From an uncultured Peptococcaceae bacterium (GTDB taxonomy: Bacteria > Bacillota > Peptococcia > Peptococcales > Peptococcaceae), in assembly GCA_900553245.1 (NCBI GenBank), contig USCP01000008.1:1-22462 (forward strand): a stretch of DNA of 22,462 bases. Reading direction: 5' to 3'. The notes under the pieces are model-generated. The model was not told where the DNA came from and did not search any database. It saw only the letters and a list, made by a program, of their open reading frames with translations. Positions 12,874 through 19,625 of this stretch are shown piece by piece. Positions within the stretch are counted from its first letter, which is position 1; every line of letters begins with the position of its first letter. A program made the translations under genes and the position numbers.

Positions 12874-14919
12874 TTAGATCCCCAAGCTCATAAGAATTGG
12901 GGCAATGACCATGTCAATCAACTTGATGCCGATAAATGGGGTAATAACGCCGCCTAAGCCGTAGATGAGCATGTTGCGTGCAAGGAGCTTACCTGAGGAC
13001 ATTGGGCGATACTTAACACCCTTCATAGCAAGTGGAATCAAGCATGGGATGATAATCGCGTTAAAGATGAGCGCAGACAAAATCGCGCTGGATGCGGTAG
13101 CGAGATTCATGATGTTGAGCACCGCAAGCTGTGGAACGGCCATAAACATGGCAGGAATGATTGCGAAGTACTTCGCAATGTCGTTTGCAATAGAAAAGGT
13201 TGTGAGAGAGCCGCGGGTGATGAGTAATTGCTTGCCGATTTCAACAACCTCGAGAATCTTGGTAGGATTGCTGTCGAGGTCCACCATGTTTGCTGCTTCC
13301 TTGGCAGCGGTGGTGCCACTATTCATTGCAAGTCCGACGTTTGCTTGCGCAAGGGCAGGCGCGTCGTTGGTTCCGTCACCGGTCATGGCAACGATCTTGC
13401 CTTCGGCTTGTTCTTCCTTAATGACGCGGATCTTGTCCTCTGGCTTACATTCAGCCACAAAGCCGTCAACGCCGGCTTCCTTTGCGATGGTGGCTGCGGT
13501 GAGAGGGTTATCCCCTGTGCACATAATGGTCTTGATACCGATGGCACGAAGGCGAGCAAAACGTTCTGCCATGCCTGGCTTAACGGTATCCTTTAAGTAA
13601 ATCACGCCGAGGATGCGCGCGTTTTCGCAGACAACGAGTGGGGTCCCACCGAGAGAGGAAATCTTTTCTACGATGCCTTGGAGGTCACTAGGAACCTTGC
13701 CGCCTTGGGCAAGCACGTATTTTTCGATGGCGTCGGCTGCACCCTTGCGGATTTTGTCGCCGCTTGGGAGGTCAATCCCACTCATACGGGTTTGGGCGGT
13801 AAATTCGATACTTTCTGCGCCCTGTGGTTCTTCGCTTTGGTCGCCTTCGCGGCGTGCGAGTTCTAAGGTGGATTTCCCTTCTGGGGTGTCGTCGTGGAGA
13901 CTGGTTAAGGCAGCGGCACGAAGGAGATCCTTGTAGTCTGCACCGTTTACTGGGTCAAATTCTGCTGCAAGACGGTTCCCAAAGGTGATGGTCCCAGTTT
14001 TGTCCAAAATCATGGTGTCAACGTCGCCGCAGGCTTCTACGGCCTTGCCGCTCATTGCGATGACGTTAAAGCGGGTGACACGGTCCATCCCTGCAATCCC
14101 AATCGCAGAGAGGAGACCGCCGATGGTGGTAGGAATGAGGCAGACCATGAGTGCAATCAAAGTAGGCACAGAGAGGGTCACACCGCAGTACTCAGCCATT
14201 GGATAGAGGGTCACAATCACGATGAGGAAAATCAAGGTTAAGGACACAAGAAGAGTGTTTAATGCAATTTCGTTTGGTGTTTTTTGACGGGATGCCCCTT
14301 CAACCAAGGCAATCATGCGATCAAGGAAGCTATTGCCCGGCTCGGAGGTCATTTCGATTTTGAGCCAGTCACTGACAACGGTGGTACCGCCGGTGACAGA
14401 GCAGAAGTCGCCGCCGCTTTCGCGCACAACAGGTGCGGATTCACCGGTGATGGCGGATTCGTCAACGGAGGCAATCCCTTCGATGACCTCACCATCCCCA
14501 GGGATGACCTCGCCTGCACGCACAAGCACGATGTCGCCCTTTTTGAGGGAGTTGGAGGAAACGATGGTTTCGCCGCCGTTTTCATCCAAGAGACGCGCTT
14601 CGGTGTCGCGCTGGGTTTTCTTGAGGCTTTCTGCTTGCGCCTTGCCGCGCCCTTCGGCAACGGCTTCGGCGAAGTTTGCAAAGAGCACGGTCACAAACAA
14701 GATGGCTGCGACAATGCCATTGTAGAGGCGATAGGTTCCGTCCCCATCGCCAAACAAATTTGGAAAAATCGTCAACAGTACGGTAATGACGAACCCAATT
14801 TCAACCACGAACATGACCGGATTTTTGATCATGCTGCGTGGGTCCAATTTCTTAAACGCTCCCACAAAGGCACCCTTTAAGATGTCAGGTGTGAGGGTTT
14901 TGATTTGACGCTTACTCAT
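12874..14919 (-). CDS. kdpB: KdpB, P-type ATPase subunit of the Kdp potassium pump
   Basis: A 681-residue catalytic subunit that hydrolyses ATP to drive K+ import through KdpA. All P-type landmarks are present: A-domain loop ITGESAPV (the TGES serine is the inhibitory phosphorylation site known in E. coli KdpB), phosphorylated Asp306 in DKTGTITFGNR, nucleotide-binding KGAADAI, and hinge TGDGTNDAPALAQANVG. Membrane helices flank these (about 34-78, 220-275, 575-680). Length matches E. coli KdpB (682). ATG 14919 follows AAGGAGG that overlaps the kdpA stop (TAAGGAGG), so translation of A and B is tightly coupled. Nothing is missing. Confidence 0.98.
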   Translation of the reverse strand: MSKRQIKTLTPDILKGAFVGAFKKLDPRSMIKNPVMFVVEIGFVITVLLTIFPNLFGDGDGTYRLYNGIVAAILFVTVLFANFAEAVAEGRGKAQAESLKKTQRDTEARLLDENGGETIVSSNSLKKGDIVLVRAGEVIPGDGEVIEGIASVDESAITGESAPVVRESGGDFCSVTGGTTVVSDWLKIEMTSEPGNSFLDRMIALVEGASRQKTPNEIALNTLLVSLTLIFLIVIVTLYPMAEYCGVTLSVPTLIALMVCLIPTTIGGLLSAIGIAGMDRVTRFNVIAMSGKAVEACGDVDTMILDKTGTITFGNRLAAEFDPVNGADYKDLLRAAALTSLHDDTPEGKSTLELARREGDQSEEPQGAESIEFTAQTRMSGIDLPSGDKIRKGAADAIEKYVLAQGGKVPSDLQGIVEKISSLGGTPLVVCENARILGVIYLKDTVKPGMAERFARLRAIGIKTIMCTGDNPLTAATIAKEAGVDGFVAECKPEDKIRVIKEEQAEGKIVAMTGDGTNDAPALAQANVGLAMNSGTTAAKEAANMVDLDSNPTKILEVVEIGKQLLITRGSLTTFSIANDIAKYFAIIPAMFMAVPQLAVLNIMNLATASSAILSALIFNAIIIPCLIPLAMKGVKYRPMSSGKLLARNMLIYGLGGVITPFIGIKLIDMVIAPILMSLGI

Positions 14920-14934
14920 TTTTTAAGGTCCTCC

Positions 14935-16674
14935 TTAACCCCAAAGGGTCAAATGCTCTGCAATAGGCCCCAGTGACAATGCTGGGAAGAATGTGAGTGC
15001 TGCAAAGATGTATACCACCACAACGAGGATGAATGAGAATCCCATGGTGTTGGTTTGCAAGGTCCCGCTTGATTCGTTGATAAAGCTCTTTTTCATTAAG
15101 GAGCCTGCAATCGCCAGTTGCAGCACGATAGGAAGATAACGGCCGAGGAACATCACCATCCCTGTGGTGACATTCCAGAAGAAGGTGTTGTCTGCTAGGC
15201 CTTCAAAGCCTGAGCCGTTGTTTGCAGAGGACGAAGCGTATTCGTACATAACCTGTGTGAGGCCGTGGAAGCCTGGGTTGGTAATCCCCTCAACGCCGGC
15301 AGTTGTAGCCACCGCCAAGGCACTAAATGCCAAGATGAGGAGTGGGTGAACGATGATAGCAAGGGCGGTGAGCTTCATTTCACGGCCTTCGATTTTTTTG
15401 CCGAGGTATTCAGGGGTACGGCCTACCATGAGCCCGCAGATGAATACTGCCAAAATCGCATAAACGATCATATTCATAAGCCCAACGCCCTTCCCACCAA
15501 AGACGCAGTTGAGCATCATATGAAGGAGTGGAACCATCCCACCGAGTGGGGTCAAGGTGTCATGCATGTTGTTGACGGTCCCTGTAGTAAAGGACGTGGT
15601 AACGGTGGTAAAGAGCGCCGATTGTGCCACGCCGAAACGCGCTTCCTTGCCTTCCATGCTGCCGGCTTCTTGACTAAGGCCGACCTCAGCGAGGGCAGGG
15701 TTGCCTTGAGATTCGGCCCAGAAGCACACCCCTAAGCCAATCACAAAGAGAATACCCATGGCAGCAAAGATGCTCTTGCCTTCCTTGCCGAAGCATTTTG
15801 AAATGAAGCCAACCTTTTCAACCTTGCCGCCGTTTTGTTCGCGCTTGCGGTCCTCAACCATCTTGCCGAAGGTGATGACGCACGCCCCAGGAAGAAGCAT
15901 CATTGCATACATTTCAATGAGGTTTGTAAGCATGGTAGGGTTTTCAAGTGGGGTAGAGGAGTTTGCACCCAAAAAGCCCCCACCGTTTGTCCCTAAGTGC
16001 TTGATGATTTCAAGGGCTGCAATAGGCCCCATGGCAATCGCTTGGAAGGTCCCCTCTAGGGTTTCCACCACGATGTTAGAATCAAAGTTTTGTGGCACCC
16101 CTTGCCATACGAGGAGCAAGCCACCAACGATGGAGATAGGTAAGAGCACGCGGGTAGTCACGCGCACCATATCCGCAAAGAAGTTCCCGACGTCGCTCTT
16201 TGTGCGACCTGCAAGGGCGCGGATAAAGGCGATGCAAGCTGCATAGCCGCTAGATGCACTCACGAACATCATAAAGATAATAACGAGCATTTGGGAAAGG
16301 TAGCTCAAGCCGCTTTCACCGGAATAGTGCTGCAGGTTGGTATTGGTCATAAAACTGATGATGGTGTTAAACGCCAAGCTCGGTTCCATGCCCTCGATGT
16401 TATTTGGGTTGAATACGCCCACTGCTTGCACACGCAAGATGAAGTAGCCAATCCCAATCATCACCGCGTTGGTACCAACAAGCGCCAGTGCGTATTGCTT
16501 CCAGTTCATCCCCTTGTGCGGATGAATCCCGCTAATCTTGTAAATCACCCCGTCCAAACGGTCAAAGACCGGATCGGCGAAGGTGTGCTTTCCTGCGGCG
16601 ATGTGGTAGAGATATCGCCCGACCGGAATGACAAGAATCAAATAAATGATGATTGCCAAAACCAGCTGAATCAT
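14935..16674 (-). CDS. kdpA: KdpA, potassium-binding channel subunit
   Basis: A 579-residue membrane subunit with about ten helices that selects K+ and passes it to KdpB. It belongs to the same channel superfamily as KtrB. The four selectivity loops are recognisable: TNTNLQHYSGESGLSY, GTNGGGFLGANSSTP, TTGTVNNMHDTLTPLGG and SSANNGSGFEGL. The N-terminus (IIYLILVIPVGRYLYHI) and C-terminal helices are complete, and the length is close to E. coli KdpA (557). ATG 16674 has AGGAGGCG just upstream, and the gene follows kdpF by 28 bp. Confidence 0.98.
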   Translation of the reverse strand: MIQLVLAIIIYLILVIPVGRYLYHIAAGKHTFADPVFDRLDGVIYKISGIHPHKGMNWKQYALALVGTNAVMIGIGYFILRVQAVGVFNPNNIEGMEPSLAFNTIISFMTNTNLQHYSGESGLSYLSQMLVIIFMMFVSASSGYAACIAFIRALAGRTKSDVGNFFADMVRVTTRVLLPISIVGGLLLVWQGVPQNFDSNIVVETLEGTFQAIAMGPIAALEIIKHLGTNGGGFLGANSSTPLENPTMLTNLIEMYAMMLLPGACVITFGKMVEDRKREQNGGKVEKVGFISKCFGKEGKSIFAAMGILFVIGLGVCFWAESQGNPALAEVGLSQEAGSMEGKEARFGVAQSALFTTVTTSFTTGTVNNMHDTLTPLGGMVPLLHMMLNCVFGGKGVGLMNMIVYAILAVFICGLMVGRTPEYLGKKIEGREMKLTALAIIVHPLLILAFSALAVATTAGVEGITNPGFHGLTQVMYEYASSSANNGSGFEGLADNTFFWNVTTGMVMFLGRYLPIVLQLAIAGSLMKKSFINESSGTLQTNTMGFSFILVVVVYIFAALTFFPALSLGPIAEHLTLWG

Positions 16675-16702
16675 AAGTAACGCCTCCTATACAACTACTC
16701 TC

Positions 16703-16780
16703 TTAAAATTTTTCCGGATGGGTCAATGCGACCAATAAATATGCGCTTAATAAAAGCACGATAATACCTAATAAAATCAT
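16703..16780 (-). CDS. kdpF: KdpF, small stabilising peptide of the Kdp complex
   Basis: A 25-residue single-helix peptide starting MILLGIIVLLLSAYLLVAL and ending THPEKF. It has the size, helix and ending (ALxxPEKF type) of KdpF, which sits at the KdpA-KdpB membrane interface and stabilises the pump. GGAGTG lies 10 nt before ATG 16780 and overlaps the stop of the preceding 35-aa gene. It immediately precedes kdpA. Confidence 0.9.
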   Translation of the reverse strand: MILLGIIVLLLSAYLLVALTHPEKF

Positions 16781-16792
16781 GTGGCTCACTCC

Positions 16793-16900
16793 TTATCGTG
16801 AAGATTCCTGACTCTCGAGCTGTCTGTCACACCATTCAACCAAAAGGGTGACCAAGCCAAAGCCACAAACAAAGAGTAAAACCATCATCAAATCAAGCAT
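16793..16900 (-). CDS. 35-residue membrane peptide at the head of the kdp operon
   Basis: A small frame encoding MLDLMMVLLFVCGFGLVTLL, then VEWCDRQLESQESSR and stop. Residues about 2-20 would form one membrane helix, followed by a polar cytosolic tail. AAAGGGG precedes ATG 16900, and its stop codon overlaps the kdpF ribosome-binding site (TAAGGAGTG), indicating coupled translation. It is the first gene behind the kdp promoter. Small helix-plus-WCD/FCD peptides occur near kdpF in other bacteria as far as I recall, but I know no name or tested function; it may be a second KdpF-like accessory peptide. Confidence 0.65.
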   Translation of the reverse strand: MLDLMMVLLFVCGFGLVTLLVEWCDRQLESQESSR

Positions 16901-16943
16901 TTCTCAAACGCCCCTTTCAAACATCATCTTGGTTTGTGTCCAT

Positions 16944-17009
16944 ATCATAACGCGCTCTATAAAAAGTGGGGATAAAGGAAATTTTTTTCGTATTAAGATG
17001 GGATTAATT
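16944..17009 (-). promoter_or_regulatory. kdp operon promoter with putative KdpE operator
   Basis: On the + strand ATTAAGA (16992-16998) and ATTAATT (17003-17009) are 11 bp apart (ATTAAGA-TGGG-ATTAATT), matching the perfect repeat before ktrB, including TGG in the spacer. Downstream in transcription direction the minus strand has TATGAT (16949-16944) as a likely -10, with TATAGA (16963-16958) as an alternative. No good -35 is seen, as expected for an activator-dependent promoter. The site lies between the terminator at 17026-17058 and the first kdp gene. Confidence 0.65.
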
Positions 17010-17025
17010 CTCCCCTAATGGTAAT

Positions 17026-17058
17026 AAAACGTCCGATGCTCCTCGCATCGGACGTTTT
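17026..17058 (-). terminator. Terminator after the kinase-less kdpD unit
   Basis: AAAACGTCCGATGC (17026-17039) pairs perfectly with GCATCGGACGTTTT (17045-17058), a 14-bp stem ending in T runs on either strand. It separates the sensor unit from the kdpFABC promoter. Confidence 0.9.
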
Positions 17059-17060
17059 AT

Positions 17061-17315
17061 TTAGTTTTCGCGGCTATTATATTGCTGCAAGCGCGCCTCC
17101 TGCACACGAATGCGCTCCTGTGTGATGCCACACTCACCGAGCATCGCAAGCATGAGGTTCTTTTCAAAGCCATCGGGCGCCTCAGCACCCTCCATCGGAA
17201 TCCCGACAATCCCCATGACCCCGCTATTGCCACGCACCGACAAAAAGAGCCAACGGGAATTCGGCAGCGTGTTTGTGGTGGCGCTGCACTCATTTTGCAA
17301 CTGCCATTTCTTCAT
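17061..17315 (-). CDS. Detached C-terminal half of the GAF domain of the KdpD-like protein
   Basis: 84 residues from ATG 17315 (the frame is open to 17345). It matches the second half of the GAF-like domain of the full-length KdpD in this window: VMGIVGIPM ... LMLAMLGECGITQERIRVQEA here against VYGVVGVAV ... ILLSILGECALALENEKNLEE there. It overlaps the end of the upstream KdpD-like frame by 26 nt in another phase, so it is the remainder of that protein after a frameshift. Compared with KdpD about 22 nt appear to be missing at the junction (my rough alignment). GAGG lies 9 nt before ATG 17315, so separate translation is conceivable. No kinase domain follows; the next feature is a terminator. 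Confidence 0.6.
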   Translation of the reverse strand: MKKWQLQNECSATTNTLPNSRWLFLSVRGNSGVMGIVGIPMEGAEAPDGFEKNLMLAMLGECGITQERIRVQEARLQQYNSREN

Positions 17316-18987
17316 GACTGAGGTCCTCAAGCCACACCCCTTCATCAGAAGGCATGACGCGAAAATCCAAGGCCTCCTCCGCCTCGCTCACCGCATAAAG
17401 AATCGGACGATCAAAGAGGCGGTGGAGCTGCTCTGCGGTGAGGGTGAGGCACTCCCATTCGTTACGGCCCGTTTGCAGGCGCTGACTATTACGAAGCAAA
17501 AGCTCGGTATAGTAACTTTTTTGCGCCATTTGACGTGCCTGCACCTTGACGCGGCTTGCCATTGAGCTTGCAAGCATGCTCGATACAAACATAATTGCAA
17601 AGGTCACAGGATAACTCGGGTCGTAAGCCTCGAATGAAAAGCGCGGCACCGTAAAAAAGAAATTAAAGGTAAAAATACTTGCAACCCCAGTCACCACTCC
17701 ATAAAGATAGCCCTCAGTCGTCACCGCCACCAAAAGCACCGCAAGCATATACATTGAAATGATGTTTGCCTCGCTAATCCCACAATGATAAAACCCCAGC
17801 CCCACAAGGGTCGCCACCAGAAGGGCAGAAAGTGTCATCAACGTATCACGCCAGCTAAAGTGAACATCCAATCTACGCTTTTTGACGCGCGGCTTACGGT
17901 AGCGCGGCTGCTTATCGGGAATGATATACACATCAAGCTCCGTGCATTCAATGAGGCGATCCGCAAGGCTCTTTTTTCCAAAAAAAACGCGCGGCAAATG
18001 GTTCATGCGCCCCATGACAATCTTTGTCACCCCGCTAATGCGTGCATATTCCGCAATCTGCACCGCAGGGTCCGTGCCGTTAATCACACTTATCTGCGCG
18101 CCCAATTGCTCCGCAAGGCGCATATTTGCACGCAAGGCCTTGCGCATGGCTTCATCTGCCAGCTCACTTTCGGGCGTTTGAATATACAGTGCGGTAAAAG
18201 CGCTATGAAAAGCCTCCGCCATACGCGCCGCCGTGCGAATGACCTTCGCATTGGAAGGGGCTGCACTCAAGCAAATCAAAATATGTTCACCGGCGCGCAC
18301 CCCCTTTTCAATGCCCTCCTCCGACGCAACATGCGTCAACTGATCGGCAGTACGACGCATGGCAATTTCACGCAACGCGGTGAGATTGTCTAGCGTAAAA
18401 AAATTGGACAGCGCGCGCTTCGCTTGCCTCGTACGATAGACCTTGCCCTCCTCTAAGCGTTTCATGAGCGCCTGCGGCTCAATATCGATAAGCGTTACCT
18501 GATTGGCACGGTCAAAAATTTCATCGGGAATACGCTCACTCACGGCAATCCCCGTCATTGCCTCCACCACATCGTTCAGAGATTCAAGATGCTGCACATT
18601 GACCGTCGTATAAACATCAATGCCGGCATTAAGAAGTTCCTCTACATCTTGATAGCGCTTCATATGACGACTACCACAGGCATTCGTATGCGCCAATTCA
18701 TCCACTAAAATAACCGCCGGCTTTCGCGCCAAAGCCGCATCTAAATCAAACTCCTGCAAGATTATGCCACGCTGATTCATCTCACGTGTCGGCAACCTCT
18801 CCAAATTCTCCAAAAGTGCCAACGTATCCGGACGGGCATGCGGTTCCACATAGCCCACCACTACATCCACGCCCTCCTTTTGTAACTGCTGTGCCGCCTC
18901 AAGCATGCTATAAGTCTTACCCACTCCGGCTGCATAGCCAAAGAAGATTTTGAGCGCCCCCGACTGCGGTTTGGTCATAGTCTGCAT
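17290..18987 (-). CDS. kdpD: Kinase-less KdpD-like potassium sensor (KdpD N-terminal, USP and membrane domains)
   Basis: 565 residues from ATG 18987, chosen for AAGGTG just upstream; a GTG at 19005 is less likely. Order: canonical KdpD domain with Walker A GYAAGVGKT (17-25) and DELAHTN (96-102), KRYQDVEELL and VNVQHLESLNDVV as in E. coli; universal-stress-like domain about 235-365 with LSAAPSN and FTALY; four membrane helices about 385-490 (FNFFFTVPRFSFEAYDPSYPVT); then the start of a GAF-like region, where TGA ends the frame. HisKA and HATPase domains are absent, and only a GAF remnant follows in another phase. Kinase-less KdpD forms are known from some bacteria such as Alicyclobacillus and Anabaena. 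It probably senses K+ or a nucleotide and works in trans, perhaps with the full KdpD. The ATTAAGA repeats upstream suggest KdpE control. Confidence 0.88.
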   Translation of the reverse strand: MQTMTKPQSGALKIFFGYAAGVGKTYSMLEAAQQLQKEGVDVVVGYVEPHARPDTLALLENLERLPTREMNQRGIILQEFDLDAALARKPAVILVDELAHTNACGSRHMKRYQDVEELLNAGIDVYTTVNVQHLESLNDVVEAMTGIAVSERIPDEIFDRANQVTLIDIEPQALMKRLEEGKVYRTRQAKRALSNFFTLDNLTALREIAMRRTADQLTHVASEEGIEKGVRAGEHILICLSAAPSNAKVIRTAARMAEAFHSAFTALYIQTPESELADEAMRKALRANMRLAEQLGAQISVINGTDPAVQIAEYARISGVTKIVMGRMNHLPRVFFGKKSLADRLIECTELDVYIIPDKQPRYRKPRVKKRRLDVHFSWRDTLMTLSALLVATLVGLGFYHCGISEANIISMYMLAVLLVAVTTEGYLYGVVTGVASIFTFNFFFTVPRFSFEAYDPSYPVTFAIMFVSSMLASSMASRVKVQARQMAQKSYYTELLLRNSQRLQTGRNEWECLTLTAEQLHRLFDRPILYAVSEAEEALDFRVMPSDEGVWLEDLSHEEMAVAK

Positions 18988-19024
18988 TGCACCTTCACCT
19001 CTCACTCTCTAAAAAACCGCCTTC

Positions 19025-19090
19025 ATCATACCAGCTTCTCTACCAACAGCTCATTAAGATGTCGCAAAAGTCATTAAAAACGTATTAAGA
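19025..19090 (-). promoter_or_regulatory. Promoter and putative KdpE operator of the kinase-less kdpD
   Basis: On the + strand ATTAAAA (19073-19079) and ATTAAGA (19084-19090) are 11 bp apart, and another ATTAAGA lies at 19053-19059, 20 bp further. The minus strand then has TGGTATGAT, an extended -10 (TATGAT at 19030-19025), so the nearest repeat abuts the -35 position. The arrangement mirrors the ktrB and kdpF upstream regions. Confidence 0.6.
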
Positions 19091-19093
19091 CGC

Positions 19094-19120
19094 AAAAAAA
19101 TCTCTCCACCTAGGGAGAGA
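19094..19120 (-). terminator. Terminator upstream of the kinase-less kdpD operator
   Basis: TCTCTCC (19101-19107) pairs with GGAGAGA (19114-19120) around ACCTAG. Read on the minus strand it is followed by a seven-T run (19100-19094). It would stop leftward transcripts, for example read-through from traX antisense to the DUF2200 gene, before they enter the sensor promoter. Confidence 0.7.
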
Positions 19121-19124
19121 TTGC

Positions 19125-19130
19125 TATAAT
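19125..19130 (+). promoter_or_regulatory. -10 box of the DUF2200 gene
   Basis: A perfect TATAAT. Initiation 7-8 bp later would start the RNA at 19137-19138, right at the ATA triplet that aligns with the usual start codon of the family. The -35 position is occupied by the hairpin at 19101-19120 and does not match TTGACA. Confidence 0.45.
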
Positions 19131-19137
19131 AATATCA

Positions 19138-19485
19138 ATAACCAACGACAAAGTATTTGCCATGCGCCTGGCCAAGGTCTACCCCCTCTTAGTCGCCAAG
19201 GCAGAACGGAAAGGCCGCACCAAAGCCGAGGTCGATACCGTCACCTGCTGGCTCACCGGCTACACCCCCGATGCACTCGCCGCCCAAATTGAAAAGGACA
19301 TCAACTACGCGACCTTCTTTAATGAAGCACCTGCCATCCACCCGAACGCCGTCCTCATCAAAGGCAGCATCTGCGGTGTCAAGGTCGAAACCATCGACGA
19401 TTCCCTCATGCAAAACATTCGCCGCCTCGATAAGCTTATTGACGAACTCGCCAAAGGCAAGGCAATGGAAAAAATTCTGCGCTAA
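19138..19485 (+). CDS. DUF2200 family protein
   Basis: A small conserved cytosolic protein of unknown function. From ATG 19162 it has 107 residues: VYPLLVAKAERKGRTKAEVD, CWLTGY, TFFNEAP, NPNAxLIKG-type segment and the conserved end LDKLIDELAKGKAMEKILR. Family members usually begin about eight residues earlier; here the upstream in-frame codons read ATA-ACC-AAC-GAC-AAA-GTA-TTT-GCC, i.e. (I/M)TNDKVFA before MRLAKVYPLL, so the coordinates given include this extension. The expected ATG is ATA at 19138, and neither 19138 nor 19162 has a ribosome-binding site. So it may use a rare start on a nearly leaderless RNA, start at 19162, or have lost its start. The rest of the frame is intact, ending at TAA 19483-19485. 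Confidence 0.8.
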   Translation: MTNDKVFAMRLAKVYPLLVAKAERKGRTKAEVDTVTCWLTGYTPDALAAQIEKDINYATFFNEAPAIHPNAVLIKGSICGVKVETIDDSLMQNIRRLDKLIDELAKGKAMEKILR

Positions 19486-19543
19486 ACGCCATAAGCGAGC
19501 GTCCTATGAAGCCGTCCACCATTTTAACGCCAAAGATTATACC

Positions 19544-19586
19544 ACCGCCCTCGCTAAATCACACGATTTAACGAGGGCGGTTTTTA
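19544..19586 (+). terminator. Terminator downstream of the DUF2200 gene
   Basis: ACCGCCCTCG (19544-19553) pairs with CGAGGGCGGT (19572-19581), extended inward by CTAAATC/GATTTA, giving a nearly 17-bp stem followed by TTTTT on the + strand. The opposite strand lacks a T run, so it acts rightward only. Confidence 0.9.
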
Positions 19587-19625
19587 TTGTCCATTTATGA
19601 ATATCCTCACATCTTTATGACACCT

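Noticed and set aside
13228..14880. Long plus-strand open frames opposite kdpB
   Set aside because: They are antisense shadows of a complete P-type ATPase and show no ribosome-binding sites or recognisable motifs.
16703..16900. Single fused small gene upstream of kdpA
   Set aside because: The two small frames are separated by a stop and a fresh ribosome-binding site, so they are two peptides.
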